NCBI GenBank assembly: GCA_012797605.1
Contig: JAAZOT010000049.1
Coordinates: 1-46,426 of the forward strand
DNA from: Spirochaetales bacterium
GTDB lineage: Bacteria > Spirochaetota > JAAYUW01
DNA length: 46,426 nucleotides
Direction: 5' to 3'
Every line of letters begins with the position of its first letter. Positions within the stretch are counted from its first letter, which is position 1. The translations under genes were made by a program, and so were the position numbers. Under the pieces are notes generated by a model, which was not told the origin of the DNA, searched no databases, and saw only the letters and a list, made by a program, of their open reading frames with translations. Positions 35,098 through 44,853 of the stretch are shown here, in pieces.

Positions 35098-35568
35098 ATG
35101 AGCAGAAAGAAAAAAAGAATAGATAGACCTTTACAGTTAGATTTTAATTATAAAAATCAAGAAATTTCTAAGTTTATAAATTATTTAATGTGGGATGGAA
35201 AGAAGACTGTTGCTCAATCAGTCATTTATGATGCTCTAAATTTAGTCAAAGAAAGATTAAATGAAAATCCTGTTGATGTTTTTCATCAGGCAATTGAAAA
35301 TGTTAAACCTATAGTTGAAGTTAGATCAAGAAGGATTGGTGGTTCAACATATCAGATACCTGTTGAGGTTCCATCATATAGACAATTTTATCTTGCTTGT
35401 CATTGGATAATTACTTTTGCAAGAGCAAGAAATGGTAAGAGTATGGCTGAAAAACTTGCAAACGAAATAATTGATGCTTATAAGAATCAAGGGTCTTCAA
35501 TTAAGAAAAAAGAAGATACACATAAAATGGCAGAAGCAAATAGGGCTTTTGCTCATTTAAGATGGTAA
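35098..35568 (+). CDS. rpsG: 30S ribosomal protein S7
   Basis: A 156-residue protein that nucleates the 30S head and contacts E-site tRNA. It starts MSRKKKRIDRPLQLD and has the RSRRIGGSTYQIPVEV and ANRAFAHLRW signatures at normal positions. In E. coli S7 represses its operon by binding mRNA between rpsL and rpsG. Here that gap is only 20 bases, while a structured candidate lies after rpsG instead. CGGGAG precedes the ATG. Confidence 0.98.
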   Translation: MSRKKKRIDRPLQLDFNYKNQEISKFINYLMWDGKKTVAQSVIYDALNLVKERLNENPVDVFHQAIENVKPIVEVRSRRIGGSTYQIPVEVPSYRQFYLACHWIITFARARNGKSMAEKLANEIIDAYKNQGSSIKKKEDTHKMAEANRAFAHLRW

Positions 35569-35580
35569 TTTACAATCGAT

Positions 35581-35661
35581 TGCGTGCGCTGGAGAAAAGA
35601 TTATTTATCTTTATCCGACTTAAATTCTCAAAAGTAATTTAAGTTAATACTCCATCACGCA
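35581..35661 (+). promoter_or_regulatory. Candidate three-way-junction RNA between rpsG and fusA
   Basis: Three helices can form together. The basal helix P1 pairs TGCGTG (35581-35586) with CACGCA (35656-35661) and TGGAG (35590-35594) with CTCCA (35650-35654), separated by an internal loop CGC/T. P2 pairs AAAGAT (35596-35601) with ATCTTT (35607-35612). P3 pairs ACTTAAATT (35618-35626) with AATTTAAGT (35636-35644) around a nine-base loop. The GC-rich basal stem stands out in this AT-rich DNA. The element lies 13 bases after rpsG and about 107 before fusA. No known riboswitch core was recognised, and no U-run follows. Confidence 0.5.
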
Positions 35662-35710
35662 TTCTTTATATACAATGTTATTTCTCAATTTATTAAATTT
35701 ACTTTATTTG

Positions 35711-35726
35711 CTTTAAGCTATTAAAG
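35711..35726 (+). terminator. Weak AT hairpin with T-rich tail upstream of fusA
   Basis: CTTTAA (35711-35716) and TTAAAG (35721-35726) flank a GCTA loop, followed by the T-rich TTATTATTTTATCTTTTT. The stem is short and AU-rich, so at best it is a leaky terminator or attenuator before fusA. Confidence 0.25.
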
Positions 35727-35767
35727 TTATTATTTTATCTTTTTATCAAATATCATAGGAAAAGGAT

Positions 35768-37834
35768 ATGACTGAAAAAATTTCTTTAGATAAATATAGA
35801 AATATTGGAATCATGGCTCATATAGATGCAGGTAAAACTACAACCACAGAAAGAATTCTATTTTACACTGGTAAAACTTACAAGATAGGTGAAGTTCATG
35901 ATGGTGCAGCTGAAATGGATTGGATGGTACAAGAAAAAGAAAGAGGGATTACTATAACATCAGCTGCTACTACGACTTTCTGGTTAGGTCATAGAATAAA
36001 TATAATCGACACACCAGGGCATGTAGATTTTACAGCAGAAGTCGAAAGATCTCTTCGTGTATTAGATGGCGCAATAGCCGTCTTTTGTGCAGTTGGAGGA
36101 GTAGAACCTCAAAGTGAAACAGTATGGAGACAGGCAAATAAATATAAAGTTCCTAGAATTATATATGTTAACAAAATGGATAGAGTAGGCGCCGACTTTT
36201 TTGAAGTAAGGAATCAAGTTATAGAAAAGTTGGGAGCAAAACCAGTTGTTATTCAACTTCCGATTGGCAGTGAATCAAATTTTAAAGGTGTTATTGATTT
36301 AATAAAAATGAAAGCAATAATTTGGGAATCATATGAAAGTAATGCTCCTTTTTCGGAACAGGAAATACCTGAAGAGTACAAAAAACTTGCTGAAGAATAT
36401 AGAGAAAAATTACTTGATGCGGTGTCAGAGCAGGATGATGTTGTTTTAGAAAAATACCTTTCTGGGAGTGAGATTTCTTATGAAGAAATCAGAAAGTGTA
36501 TTAGAAAAGGAACAATAGCGATGGATTTTTATCCTATGATATGTGGTTCTTCTTTTAAAAATGTTGGGGTCCAAACAATGCTTGATTCTATAGTATACTA
36601 CCTACCATCTCCTATAGATATCGCGGATGTTGAAGGTGTTCAACCAAAAACAAGAGAGATTGTAAAAAGAAAAGCTATTGAATCAGAACCTTTTTCTGGA
36701 CTTGCTTTTAAGATTATGAGTGACCCATATATAGGTAAGTTAACATTTTTAAGAATATATTCAGGTAAAATAACCCAAGGAGATGAAGTATATAATTCTT
36801 CTAAAGAAAAAAATGAAAGAATTGGAAGAATTGTTTTAATGCACGCGAATAAGAAGGAAGAGATAAAAGAAGCATCCGCTGGAGATATTGTTGGGCTTAT
36901 AGGGATGAAAAACACGCAAACTGGAGACACTTTATGTTCGCACCATGCACCAATAATACTTGAATCTATGGATTTCCCTGATCCAGTAATATCCGTTGCT
37001 ATTGAACCAAGGACAAAAGCCGAATATGATAAGTTGTCTATAGCACTTGGTAAATTAGCTGAAGAAGATCCCACATTCAAAATAAATGTTAACGAAGAAA
37101 CGGGTCAGACAATAATTCGAGGTATGGGAGAATTACATCTTGAAATAATTGTTGACAGAATAAAAAGAGAGTATAAAGTTGAGGCGAACATAGGAGCACC
37201 ACAGGTTGCATATCGTGAAACCATTCAGAAAAAAGTTAAATCTGAAGGTAAATACATAAGGCAATCGGGTGGTAAAGGTCAATATGGCCATGTAATTATT
37301 GAAGTTGAACCTCTTGAAAGAGGTAAAGGCTTTGAGTTTGTAGATAAGATAGTTGCTGGAAGAATTCCTAAAGAATTTATACCGTCTGTTAAAAAAGGAA
37401 TAGAATCAGCCATAGAAAATGGAGTTCTTGGTAGCTATCCTGTTACAGACATACGTGTTAACTTGCTAGATGGTTCTTATCATGAAGTTGATTCTTCGGA
37501 TTTAGCCTTTCAGATTGCAGCATCTATGGCTTTCAAAAATGCTTGTAAAGAGGCAGATCCAGTTCTTCTTGAACCAATAATGGCATTGGAAGTTATCATT
37601 CCTGAAGAGTATCTTGGTGAGGTCATGGGAGACTTAAATAGCCGCAGGGGAAAAATTCATGGAATGATCGATTCGGTAAGTGGAAAGATAATAAAAGCCG
37701 AAGTGCCATTAAGTTCAATGTTCGGTTACGCGACAGTCTTGCGCTCAAAGACACAGGGAAGAGGGACTTATACTATGATGTTAAGTCATTATAGTGAGGT
37801 TCCACAATCCATATTAAAAGAAATATTAAAATAA
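35768..37834 (+). CDS. fusA: Elongation factor G
   Basis: A 688-residue translocation GTPase. G-domain motifs are [30 protein letters not shown] and [10 protein letters not shown], with the effector stretch [13 protein letters not shown]. Domains II-V follow with GEEDPTFKI-like [18 protein letters not shown] and the C-terminal [11 protein letters not shown]. The tip [15 protein letters not shown] is intact. The length fits canonical EF-G. AGGAAAAGG precedes the ATG. It is preceded by a long 199-base spacer that contains a candidate structured RNA. Confidence 0.98.
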   Translation: MTEKISLDKYRNIGIMAHIDAGKTTTTERILFYTGKTYKIGEVHDGAAEMDWMVQEKERGITITSAATTTFWLGHRINIIDTPGHVDFTAEVERSLRVLDGAIAVFCAVGGVEPQSETVWRQANKYKVPRIIYVNKMDRVGADFFEVRNQVIEKLGAKPVVIQLPIGSESNFKGVIDLIKMKAIIWESYESNAPFSEQEIPEEYKKLAEEYREKLLDAVSEQDDVVLEKYLSGSEISYEEIRKCIRKGTIAMDFYPMICGSSFKNVGVQTMLDSIVYYLPSPIDIADVEGVQPKTREIVKRKAIESEPFSGLAFKIMSDPYIGKLTFLRIYSGKITQGDEVYNSSKEKNERIGRIVLMHANKKEEIKEASAGDIVGLIGMKNTQTGDTLCSHHAPIILESMDFPDPVISVAIEPRTKAEYDKLSIALGKLAEEDPTFKINVNEETGQTIIRGMGELHLEIIVDRIKREYKVEANIGAPQVAYRETIQKKVKSEGKYIRQSGGKGQYGHVIIEVEPLERGKGFEFVDKIVAGRIPKEFIPSVKKGIESAIENGVLGSYPVTDIRVNLLDGSYHEVDSSDLAFQIAASMAFKNACKEADPVLLEPIMALEVIIPEEYLGEVMGDLNSRRGKIHGMIDSVSGKIIKAEVPLSSMFGYATVLRSKTQGRGTYTMMLSHYSEVPQSILKEILK

Positions 37835-37838
37835 TTTT

Positions 37839-37862
37839 TTCTTATTAATACAACAATAAGAA
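37839..37862 (+). terminator. Hairpin just after fusA
   Basis: TTCTTATT (37839-37846) pairs with AATAAGAA (37855-37862) around an eight-base loop, starting four bases after the stop. There is only TTT behind it, so it is more likely an mRNA 3'-end stabiliser or half of a tandem terminator with the hairpin at 37884. Confidence 0.35.
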
Positions 37863-37883
37863 TTTAATTGATTTATGGATAAT

Positions 37884-37905
37884 AAGACAAGTATATTGTC
37901 TTTTT
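37884..37905 (+). terminator. Intrinsic terminator between fusA and tuf
   Basis: AAGACAA (37884-37890) and TTGTCTT (37896-37902) form a seven-base-pair stem with a five-base loop, and the stem runs into TTTTT (37901-37905). The GC content is modest, so it may be leaky. A promoter-like sequence for tuf follows. Confidence 0.5.
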
Positions 37906-37936
37906 AAATAAAAATGTTATTGATTCCTATCAACCC

Positions 37937-37966
37937 TTGAAAAGAATTTATATGGTTGTTTATTTT
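37937..37966 (+). promoter_or_regulatory. Possible promoter of tuf
   Basis: TTGAAA (37937-37942) and TATTTT (37961-37966) with an 18-base spacer, in the 157-base fusA-tuf gap after the predicted terminator. Both boxes are imperfect. A separate tuf promoter would fit the high demand for EF-Tu. Confidence 0.33.
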
Positions 37967-37991
37967 TTTATTATTTGAGGAGGAAATAAAA

Positions 37992-39209
37992 ATGGCAAAG
38001 GAAAAGTTTAATCGAACTAAACCACACATGAATGTTGGTACTATAGGACATGTTGACCATGGTAAGACAACACTTACTTCTGCAATAACAAGATATTGTG
38101 CTGCATTAGGAAGAGCTGTCGCTAAAAAATATGATGAAATTGATAATGCTCCAGAAGAAAAAGCAAGGGGTATAACAATCAATACTCAGCATGTTGAATA
38201 TGAAAGTGAAAAAAGACACTATGCTCACATTGACTGTCCGGGGCATGCTGACTATATTAAAAACATGATTACTGGTGCTGCTCAGATGGATGGAGCAATA
38301 CTTCTTGTTTCAGCTAATGAAGGTCCTGAAGCTCAGACAAGAGAACATATTCTTCTTGCTAGACAAGTAAATGTTCCTTCAATAATTGTTTTCTTGAATA
38401 AAGTTGATATGGTCCCAGATCCAGAACTTGTCGATCTCGCTGAAGAGGAAACAAGAGAGCTTCTTACAAAGTATAATTTCCCTGGTAAAGAAATTCCTGT
38501 AATTAGAGGTTCTGCTTTGAAAGCTATGGAATATGAGGGAAATGATGTAAATGCTGAACCTTGGAAACCTATAGCCGCACTTTTAAAAGCAATGGATGAT
38601 TATTTCCCAGATCCTGTTAGAGACCTTGATAAACCTTTCTTGATGCCTATAGAAGATATATTCTCAATCAAAGGTAGAGGTACTGTTGTTACAGGTAGAG
38701 TTGATAGAGGTAGAATAAGAGTCAACGATAAAGTTGAAATTGTAGGTTTCGGTGAAACAAAAGAGACAGTTATTACTGGTGTAGAAATGTTTAGAAAAGA
38801 ACTTGATGAAGGTTTAGCTGGTGATAATATAGGTCTTCTTTTAAGAGGTGTTGAAAAAGAAGAAGTTGAAAGAGGTATGGTTATCGCTGCTCCAAAAAGC
38901 ATAACTCCTCATAAAAAATTCGTTGCTCAGGTTTACATTCTCTCTAAGGAAGAGGGTGGTAGACATACTCAATTCGCAGTTGGTTATAGACCACAATTCT
39001 ATTTTAGAACAACTGATGTAACAGGAACAATTGCTAAAATACAAAATGTTCAAACAAATGAAGAGGAACAAGTAGCACAACCAGGACAAAACGTTCTTAT
39101 GACAGTTGAGCTTATATATACTGTTGCTATGGAAAAAGGTTTAAGATTTGCTATCAGAGAAGGCGGAAGAACTGTTGGTGCTGGAGTTGTCGCAGAAATT
39201 ATTGAATAA
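37992..39209 (+). CDS. tuf: Elongation factor Tu
   Basis: A 405-residue GTPase that delivers aminoacyl-tRNA. Motifs are GHVDHGKTT (19-27), [11 protein letters not shown] and NKVDMV; the switch region [13 protein letters not shown] is normal, and domains II and III include [13 protein letters not shown] and the ending [14 protein letters not shown]. The start is ATG 37992 with GAGGAGG upstream, not the TTG at 37956. A GC-rich hairpin follows the stop, then the S10 genes. Confidence 0.98.
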   Translation: MAKEKFNRTKPHMNVGTIGHVDHGKTTLTSAITRYCAALGRAVAKKYDEIDNAPEEKARGITINTQHVEYESEKRHYAHIDCPGHADYIKNMITGAAQMDGAILLVSANEGPEAQTREHILLARQVNVPSIIVFLNKVDMVPDPELVDLAEEETRELLTKYNFPGKEIPVIRGSALKAMEYEGNDVNAEPWKPIAALLKAMDDYFPDPVRDLDKPFLMPIEDIFSIKGRGTVVTGRVDRGRIRVNDKVEIVGFGETKETVITGVEMFRKELDEGLAGDNIGLLLRGVEKEEVERGMVIAAPKSITPHKKFVAQVYILSKEEGGRHTQFAVGYRPQFYFRTTDVTGTIAKIQNVQTNEEEQVAQPGQNVLMTVELIYTVAMEKGLRFAIREGGRTVGAGVVAEIIE

Positions 39210-39214
39210 TAAAT

Positions 39215-39237
39215 TGTGGGGAGTATATCTCCCCACA
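39215..39237 (+). terminator. GC-rich hairpin after tuf, before rpsJ
   Basis: TGTGGGGAG (39215-39223) pairs perfectly with CTCCCCACA (39229-39237) around TATAT, five bases after the tuf stop. Only three T residues follow, so termination should be partial. It probably marks the step from very high tuf expression to the S10 operon, or protects the tuf mRNA end. Confidence 0.6.
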
Positions 39238-39262
39238 TTTAATGCTATCCTGGAGGATATTT

Positions 39263-39574
39263 GTGAAAAGCACTAAAATTCGAATTAAATTGCAGGCTTA
39301 TGATCATCTAATTCTTGATAAATCTGCTGAAGAAATAGTAAAGACATTAAAAAAAGCTAAAGCAGTCGTAAAAGGTCCAATACCTCTTCCGACTAAAATT
39401 AAAAGATATACTGTTCTTCGTTCACCTTTTATAAATATTGAAAGTAGAGAACAATTTGAGATTAGAATTCATAAAAGAATGATAGATATAATTGAACCTT
39501 CAGATGATGCAAAAAATGCTTTGATGAGTTTAGAATTACCACAAGGTGTTTATGCAGAGGTCAAACAATTATAA
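39263..39574 (+). CDS. rpsJ: 30S ribosomal protein S10
   Basis: A 103-residue protein of the 30S head that also binds NusB in antitermination. It has [20 protein letters not shown] and the [19 protein letters not shown] signatures. The start is GTG 39263, with GGAGG (39252-39256) six bases upstream; the ATG at 39242 would add seven unusual residues. It is the first gene of the S10 cluster. The short leader leaves no room for an E. coli-style L4-controlled S10 leader. Confidence 0.97.
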   Translation: MKSTKIRIKLQAYDHLILDKSAEEIVKTLKKAKAVVKGPIPLPTKIKRYTVLRSPFINIESREQFEIRIHKRMIDIIEPSDDAKNALMSLELPQGVYAEVKQL

Positions 39575-39615
39575 GTTTATAAAAAACAAAATTATAATTC
39601 AAAAGAGGTTAAATT

Positions 39616-40290
39616 ATGATGGGCTTAATTGGTAGAAAAATAGGTATGACAGAAATATTTGATGAATCTGGTAAGCAAATCCCTGTTACAGTAATTAGGG
39701 TTGGCCCATGTACTGTTCTTGAAGTTAAAAATAAAGATTCACATGGATATAATGCTATTAAGTTAGGATTTGAAGAATTAAAGGAAAAAAAACTTAATTC
39801 CCCAAAAAGAGGATATTTTGATTCATTAAACATAAAATTGAAAGAACAAAATAAAGACATAAACATTGCACCTAAAGCTGTAGTTAGAGAATTTCGAGTT
39901 AATGACAATGAACTATCTATGGAAGTAGGGCAAGATTTAGATGTTTCTATTTTTGAAAATATTAAATATGTTGATATTATCGGTAAATCTAAAGGTAGAG
40001 GATTTACTGGTATGGTTAAAAGATTTAATGCTAAAAGAGGTAAAATGACTCATGGTTCTAAATTTCATAGAGGTCTTGGTGGTACAGCTATGAGAGAACA
40101 ACCAGGTAGAGTTTATCCTTTCAAGAAGATGCCAGGTCATTATGGGAATGAGCAGGTAACAGTCCAAAATTTAGAAGTTATTAAATTAATAAAAGATGAA
40201 AATATTATTTTAGTAAAAGGCGCGGTTCCTGGTGGTAAAAATAATTTGGTTCTTGTTAAAAAATCAGTTAAAAAACTGGAAAATAAATAA
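39616..40290 (+). CDS. rplC: 50S ribosomal protein L3
   Basis: A 224-residue assembly initiator protein of the large subunit. It opens MMGLIGRKIGMTEIFDE and contains the central tentacle with GKSKGRGFTGMVKRFNAKRG and HGSKFHRGLGGTAM that reaches towards the peptidyl-transferase centre. AAGAGG lies seven bases before ATG 39616; ATG 39619 is an alternative. It is 41 bases after rpsJ. Confidence 0.97.
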   Translation: MMGLIGRKIGMTEIFDESGKQIPVTVIRVGPCTVLEVKNKDSHGYNAIKLGFEELKEKKLNSPKRGYFDSLNIKLKEQNKDINIAPKAVVREFRVNDNELSMEVGQDLDVSIFENIKYVDIIGKSKGRGFTGMVKRFNAKRGKMTHGSKFHRGLGGTAMREQPGRVYPFKKMPGHYGNEQVTVQNLEVIKLIKDENIILVKGAVPGGKNNLVLVKKSVKKLENK

Positions 40291-40320
40291 GATTATTCCT
40301 TAAGAAGGAAGGGAAAAACT

Positions 40321-41022
40321 ATGCAAGTTACAATTTATTCGCTTGAAAATAGACCAAAAGAAGAAATTCAAGTATCAGATTTAATGTTTAATGCAAAAAT
40401 AAACAACTATCTTATCTGGCTTGCTGTTACAGTAGAAGAAGCAAATAAAAGGGCAGGTACAGCTGATACTAAGACAAAGGCAGAAGTTGCGGGATCTGGA
40501 GCTAAACCATGGAGACAGAAAGGAACAGGTAGGGCAAGAGTTGGTACAAAAAGAAATCCAGTATGGAGAAAAGGTGGTGTTGCTTTTGGTCCTCATCCAA
40601 GATCTTTTAGAAAAAAGATAAATAAAAAGATGAAGAAACTAGCCTATATTTCTCTTTTCTCTTTGAAAATGAAAAAAAATCAGATCAAAGTCATTGAAGA
40701 TATTGTAATAGAAGATTCAAAAACAAAATCACTGGTAAATATTTTAAAACCTTTTGAAATTAAAAATAATGCTGTTCTTATTTATGGTGACAAGAAGTTC
40801 ATGAATGATGTTAATGAAAGTCAAGTATTGACAATTTCTGAAAATGATAGAAATATAAAAGCTGCTTCTAGAAATTTAGAAAATATTACCACTCTTCATT
40901 GGAATAATTTGGCAGCAAAAGAGATTTTTTATGCCAAAGAACTTCTAATAACAGCAAGTGCTTTACATTATCTTGAAGAGAAATATCTACCAATGGTTAC
41001 ACCAAAGGTTAGCTCTGTATAG
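40321..41022 (+). CDS. rplD: 50S ribosomal protein L4
   Basis: A 233-residue protein lining the exit tunnel. The extended loop shows KPWRQKGTGRARVGTKRNPVW and GGVAFGPHPRSF, intact at the positions linked to macrolide resistance. In E. coli L4 represses this operon, but no matching leader is visible here. The C-terminal segment is longer than in E. coli (201 residues), ending KYLPMVTPKVSSV. AAGGAAGGG precedes the ATG. Confidence 0.97.
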   Translation: MQVTIYSLENRPKEEIQVSDLMFNAKINNYLIWLAVTVEEANKRAGTADTKTKAEVAGSGAKPWRQKGTGRARVGTKRNPVWRKGGVAFGPHPRSFRKKINKKMKKLAYISLFSLKMKKNQIKVIEDIVIEDSKTKSLVNILKPFEIKNNAVLIYGDKKFMNDVNESQVLTISENDRNIKAASRNLENITTLHWNNLAAKEIFYAKELLITASALHYLEEKYLPMVTPKVSSV

Positions 41023-41065
41023 AAAAATTAAAAAAAATAAAGATAGTAAATAGAAGGAATAAAAT

Positions 41066-41359
41066 ATGAAACTTGAATATCATAATATTATTTACAAGCC
41101 AGCTTTTAATGAAAAATCTACAAATTTACAGGGACAAAACAAATACACCTTCTATATTCATCAAGACGCAAATAAGAAAATGGTAGCTGAAGCTGTAAGT
41201 AATCTTTTTAATGTTAAGGTAATCAATGTTAACATAGTTAATTTACCTAGGAAGGCAAAACAAAGAGACAGATTTCATCCTGGATTTACTAATTTCAGGA
41301 AAAAAGCAATTGTTACGATTGCAAAAGGACAACAGATTAAAGAACTGATTGTAGAATAG
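41066..41359 (+). CDS. rplW: 50S ribosomal protein L23
   Basis: A 97-residue protein at the tunnel exit, docking site for trigger factor and SRP. It has [19 protein letters not shown] (usual KPxxTEKS) and [22 protein letters not shown] precedes the ATG. It lies 43 bases after rplD and 10 before rplB. Confidence 0.96.
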   Translation: MKLEYHNIIYKPAFNEKSTNLQGQNKYTFYIHQDANKKMVAEAVSNLFNVKVINVNIVNLPRKAKQRDRFHPGFTNFRKKAIVTIAKGQQIKELIVE

Positions 41360-41369
41360 TGAGGTTATC

Positions 41370-42191
41370 ATGGGATTAAAGAATTATAGACCGATTACTC
41401 CAGGACAAAGATTTAAAACATCATTAGATTTTTCTGAGATTACTAAAGATAAACCTTATAAAAAATTAACAGTTTATATACCGGAAAAATCTGGAAGAAA
41501 TAATTTGGGTAGAGTCACTATGAGAAGAAGAGGTTCTGGTCATAAAAGATGCTACCGAATTATTTCTTTTAATAGAAATATGTTTGATGAAATAGCAAAA
41601 GTTGAATCTATTGAATATGATCCAAATAGAACCGCAAGAATTGCGTTAATTTGCTATTCAAATGGTATTAGAAGATATATTTTGGCACCAGACGGACTTA
41701 AGGTTGGTGATAAGGTAACAGAAGGAGAAAATGCCCCTATAAAATTGGGAAATGCGCTTCCTTTAAATAAAATTCCTGTTGGTACTTTAATACATAATGT
41801 TGAAATGAGTCCTGGTAGAGGAGGACAATTAGCGAGAGCTGCAGGAACTTTTTGTCAGCTTTCTGGTTTTGAAAAAGATTATGCAATTTTGACAATGCCA
41901 TCTGGTGAAATTAGATATGTTTTATCAAAATGTTATGCGACTATTGGAGTAGTTTCAAATGTTGATCAAAAGAATGTAGTTATTGGTAAAGCAGGTAGAA
42001 ATAGATGGCTTGGGAAAAGACCAAAAGTTAGAGGTGTTGCTATGAACCCTGTTGACCATCCTATGGGTGGTGGTGAAGGAAGAGGAAAAGGAAATCATCC
42101 TCAATCTCCTTGGGGAACACCTGCTAAAGGTTATAAGACAAGAAAGAAAAAGAATCGTTCTGATGTTTTTATAATTAAAAGACGCAAGTAA
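41370..42191 (+). CDS. rplB: 50S ribosomal protein L2
   Basis: A 273-residue protein important for subunit association and peptidyl transfer. It shows the [11 protein letters not shown] start, [12 protein letters not shown], and the C-terminal [17 protein letters not shown] block with the conserved histidine. The lysine-rich terminus [18 protein letters not shown] is normal. TGAGG precedes the ATG. Confidence 0.98.
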   Translation: MGLKNYRPITPGQRFKTSLDFSEITKDKPYKKLTVYIPEKSGRNNLGRVTMRRRGSGHKRCYRIISFNRNMFDEIAKVESIEYDPNRTARIALICYSNGIRRYILAPDGLKVGDKVTEGENAPIKLGNALPLNKIPVGTLIHNVEMSPGRGGQLARAAGTFCQLSGFEKDYAILTMPSGEIRYVLSKCYATIGVVSNVDQKNVVIGKAGRNRWLGKRPKVRGVAMNPVDHPMGGGEGRGKGNHPQSPWGTPAKGYKTRKKKNRSDVFIIKRRK

Positions 42192-42211
42192 ATGATTGTA
42201 GGAGATAAAAT

Positions 42212-42496
42212 ATGTCACGCTCAATAAAAAAAGGACCATATGTTGAAAATAGTCTTTTCAAAAAGATAACTGAACTTTCTAAAAGCTCTACTACACAGAA
42301 AACAGTAAAAACATGGTCTAGAGAGTCAACTATAATACCAGAGATGATTGGCTTTACAATTAATGTATATAATGGTAAAAAATTTGTTCCTGTTTTTATT
42401 ACAGAACATATGATCGGACATAAATTGGGTGAATTTGCACCTACAAGGTTATTTAAAGGTCATAGAAGTTCTGAAAAAGTTGCTCAAGCTAAGTAA
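42212..42496 (+). CDS. rpsS: 30S ribosomal protein S19
   Basis: A 94-residue head protein forming a complex with S13. It opens [17 protein letters not shown] and ends with [20 protein letters not shown], both family hallmarks. TAGGAGA precedes the ATG. Confidence 0.97.
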   Translation: MSRSIKKGPYVENSLFKKITELSKSSTTQKTVKTWSRESTIIPEMIGFTINVYNGKKFVPVFITEHMIGHKLGEFAPTRLFKGHRSSEKVAQAK

Positions 42497-42514
42497 ATAT
42501 AAAGGAATAGTTAT

Positions 42515-42895
42515 ATGAAATCAAGAGCAATAGAAAAATTTATAAGAGTTTCACAAACAAAAGTTTTAAGGTATTCTAGAGAAGTGCCCCCTGGAATGCT
42601 TGTAAATGATGCAATAAACAAATTAACTTTTGTCAATACTAAAGGTGCTAAAGTATTAAAAAAAGCTTTAGAGTCAGCTAAAGCAAATATGATAAGCATG
42701 GCTACAACTCATAATATAGATATAGATGACTCTAATTTTACTGTTGAAAAAATTTCAGTTTTGAAAGCTCCAACTTATAGAAGGCTTCGAAGAAGGGGTA
42801 GGGGTCATGCTGATGTTATTTCAAAAAGAAATTCACATATCTTTGTTGAAATATCTGATGAAAGAGTGAAAAAGGATCAAGCAAGGGGGAACTAA
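42515..42895 (+). CDS. rplV: 50S ribosomal protein L22
   Basis: A 126-residue protein with a long hairpin into the exit tunnel. Markers are RVSQTKVLRYSREVPPGML and APTYRRLRRRGRGHADVISK. The usual start around IRISPRKVR is here FIRVSQTKVLR. It abuts rpsC with no gap (stop 42893-42895, ATG 42896). AAAGGAA precedes its ATG. Confidence 0.96.
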   Translation: MKSRAIEKFIRVSQTKVLRYSREVPPGMLVNDAINKLTFVNTKGAKVLKKALESAKANMISMATTHNIDIDDSNFTVEKISVLKAPTYRRLRRRGRGHADVISKRNSHIFVEISDERVKKDQARGN

Positions 42896-43576
42896 ATGGG
42901 TCAAAAGGTAAATCCTGTAGGTTTACGACTTGGTATATCAACAGATTGGCAGTCAAAATGGGTCGCAAAATTTAATCATGAAGATTATGCTAAAAAACTT
43001 GTTGAGGATCAAGAAATTAGATCTTTTATAAATAAGACTTTAAAAGATGCGGCTATTTCTAAAATTGAAATTATTAGAGAAATAGACATTTTAAAGATAA
43101 TTATTCATACTGCAAGACCAGGAGTTGTTGCGGGGCAAAAAGGCAAAACTATCGAAGATTTAAGACAAAACTTAATAAAAAAGGTTATTAAAACAGTAAA
43201 ACCAGACAATGTTAGAATTTCGATTCAAGAAGTTAAAGAAAGATACACATCAGCTGTTTTGGTTGGAGAAAGCATTAAAACCGCAATAGAAAGCAGAGCA
43301 AACTATAAAAAGGCTATTAAAAAAGCCATGGAAAATGCTATGAAAAGCGGTGCTTTGGGAGTTAGAGTTAAAGTTTCTGGAAGACTTGGTGGTGCTGAAA
43401 TAGCGCGAACCGAGCAATTCGCTGATGGGCAGATACCTTTATCTACATTGAAAGCAAAAATAGATTATGCAGTTTCTGAAGCTCTTGTTACTCTTGGTAT
43501 TATTGGGATAAAAGTATGGATATATCTTGGAGATGTTGACAACGTGAAAGGAGATACTCATGCTACAACCCGCTAG
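42896..43576 (+). CDS. rpsC: 30S ribosomal protein S3
   Basis: A 226-residue protein at the mRNA entry site. It opens GQKVNPVGLRLGISTDWQSKW, has a KH domain with the GxxG loop in VVAGQKGKTIEDL, and a C-terminal domain with GRLGGAEIARTEQF. AAGGGGGA within the end of rplV serves as ribosome site. It overlaps rplP by 17 bases. Confidence 0.97.
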   Translation: MGQKVNPVGLRLGISTDWQSKWVAKFNHEDYAKKLVEDQEIRSFINKTLKDAAISKIEIIREIDILKIIIHTARPGVVAGQKGKTIEDLRQNLIKKVIKTVKPDNVRISIQEVKERYTSAVLVGESIKTAIESRANYKKAIKKAMENAMKSGALGVRVKVSGRLGGAEIARTEQFADGQIPLSTLKAKIDYAVSEALVTLGIIGIKVWIYLGDVDNVKGDTHATTR

Positions 43577-43985
43577 AACAAAATATAGAAAACAACAAAG
43601 AGGTAGAAACAAAGGCGAAGCTACACGAAACAACAAGATTGCTTTTGGTGATTATGCTCTTGTAGCTTTAGAAAATGGTTATCTTACACCAAATCAGATT
43701 GAATCAGCAAGAATAACTATTACAAGAAATGCAAAAGGTGCAGTTAAATTGTGGATTAAGATTTTTCCAGATATTCCTTATACTAAAAAGCCTCTTGAAA
43801 CAAGAATGGGTAAAGGTAAAGGCGCTGTTGATCATTATGTTGCTAGGATTAAAAGAGGAGCAATCCTTTATGAATTAGGTGGACAGATTAGCGAATCTGA
43901 TGCCTTAGAAGCATTAAAACAGGCATCTTTCAAATTACCCATCAAATGTAAAATCGTTAAAAGAAACATTTTGACAGGGGTTTAA
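43560..43985 (+). CDS. rplP: 50S ribosomal protein L16
   Basis: A 141-residue protein near the A site. It opens MLQPARTKYRKQQRGRNKG and has RMGKGKGAVDHYVARIKRG in the central loop. The start lies inside the end of rpsC, preceded by AAAGGAGA, so the two genes are translationally coupled. Confidence 0.97.
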   Translation: MLQPARTKYRKQQRGRNKGEATRNNKIAFGDYALVALENGYLTPNQIESARITITRNAKGAVKLWIKIFPDIPYTKKPLETRMGKGKGAVDHYVARIKRGAILYELGGQISESDALEALKQASFKLPIKCKIVKRNILTGV

Positions 43986-43986
43986 A

Positions 43987-44187
43987 ATGAAAAAAGCAAT
44001 GGCTGATATTATTAATGCAAAAAATGAAGAGATTATCAATATTTTAAATGAATTATCAAGAAAATTAGTTGATCTAAGAATAAAATCTGAGTACGGAGAA
44101 GTTAAAGATACTTCACAGATTAAAAAAATAAAAAAGCAAATAGCAAGATATAAAATGATCCTTCATCAAAGAGGCATATCACTATAA
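43987..44187 (+). CDS. rpmC: 50S ribosomal protein L29
   Basis: A 66-residue two-helix protein near the tunnel exit. The helices [19 protein letters not shown] and [16 protein letters not shown] match the family. ACAGGGG lies just upstream of ATG 43987; an internal ATG four codons later is possible. One base separates it from rplP. Confidence 0.93.
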   Translation: MKKAMADIINAKNEEIINILNELSRKLVDLRIKSEYGEVKDTSQIKKIKKQIARYKMILHQRGISL

Positions 44188-44198
44188 GGAGTTTGGTA

Positions 44199-44459
44199 AT
44201 GGAAAAAAAACAGTCTCATAGAAAATATTTTCAAGGTTTAGTAGTTTCTGATAAGATGGATAAAACAATAGTTGTAAAAGTTGAAACCTTGAAAATGCAT
44301 CCTATTTATAAAAAATATGTTAAAAAATGGAAAAAATATAAAGTTCATGATGAAAAGAATATTGCTAAAGAAGGTGATGTCGTTCTTATTGGTGAAACAA
44401 GACCACTTTCGGCAACAAAATATTTTGAACTTATAGAAATAGTTAAAAAACAAGGATAA
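44199..44459 (+). CDS. rpsQ: 30S ribosomal protein S17
   Basis: An 86-residue OB-fold protein of the 30S body. It contains [17 protein letters not shown] and a [13 protein letters not shown] segment, then [18 protein letters not shown]. The start is ATG 44199 with AAGGAG seven bases upstream rather than the TTG at 44193. Confidence 0.96.
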   Translation: MEKKQSHRKYFQGLVVSDKMDKTIVVKVETLKMHPIYKKYVKKWKKYKVHDEKNIAKEGDVVLIGETRPLSATKYFELIEIVKKQG

Positions 44460-44473
44460 GAAAGAGGTGTACC

Positions 44474-44842
44474 ATGATTCAGCAAGAGACAATACTTAAG
44501 GTTGCTGATAATAGCGGCGCCAAATTATTAAAGTGTATCAAAGTTTTAAATCATTCAAAAATTAGATATGCTTATGTTGGAGATATCATTGTTTGTTCTG
44601 TTTTTGAGGCAATTCCAAATTCTAATATAAAGAAAGGTCAAATTGTAAAAGCCGTTATTGTTAGAACAAAGGATGTAATAAAAAGACCAGATGGTTCCTG
44701 TATAAGATTTGATGAAAACGCTGCATGTATTGTAGATAAAGATAAAAATCCTATTGGAACTCGTATTTTTGGACCTATTGCTAGAGAGCTTAGAGATAGA
44801 GATTTTGCAAAAATCATTTCTCTTGCTCCAGAGGTTCTATAA
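44474..44842 (+). CDS. rplN: 50S ribosomal protein L14
   Basis: A 122-residue beta-barrel protein at the subunit interface. Its signatures are [15 protein letters not shown] near the N-terminus and [20 protein letters not shown] near the C-terminus. AAGAGGTG precedes the ATG. Confidence 0.98.
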   Translation: MIQQETILKVADNSGAKLLKCIKVLNHSKIRYAYVGDIIVCSVFEAIPNSNIKKGQIVKAVIVRTKDVIKRPDGSCIRFDENAACIVDKDKNPIGTRIFGPIARELRDRDFAKIISLAPEVL

Positions 44843-44853
44843 GTGAGGTGACT

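Noticed and set aside
35581-35661. Hammerhead or other known self-cleaving ribozyme
   Set aside because: The hammerhead core CTGATGA and GAAA segments are absent, and no other ribozyme core could be matched by eye.
38600-39238. Several minus-strand ORFs within tuf
   Set aside because: They overlap a highly conserved gene on the other strand, have low-complexity composition and lack ribosome sites.
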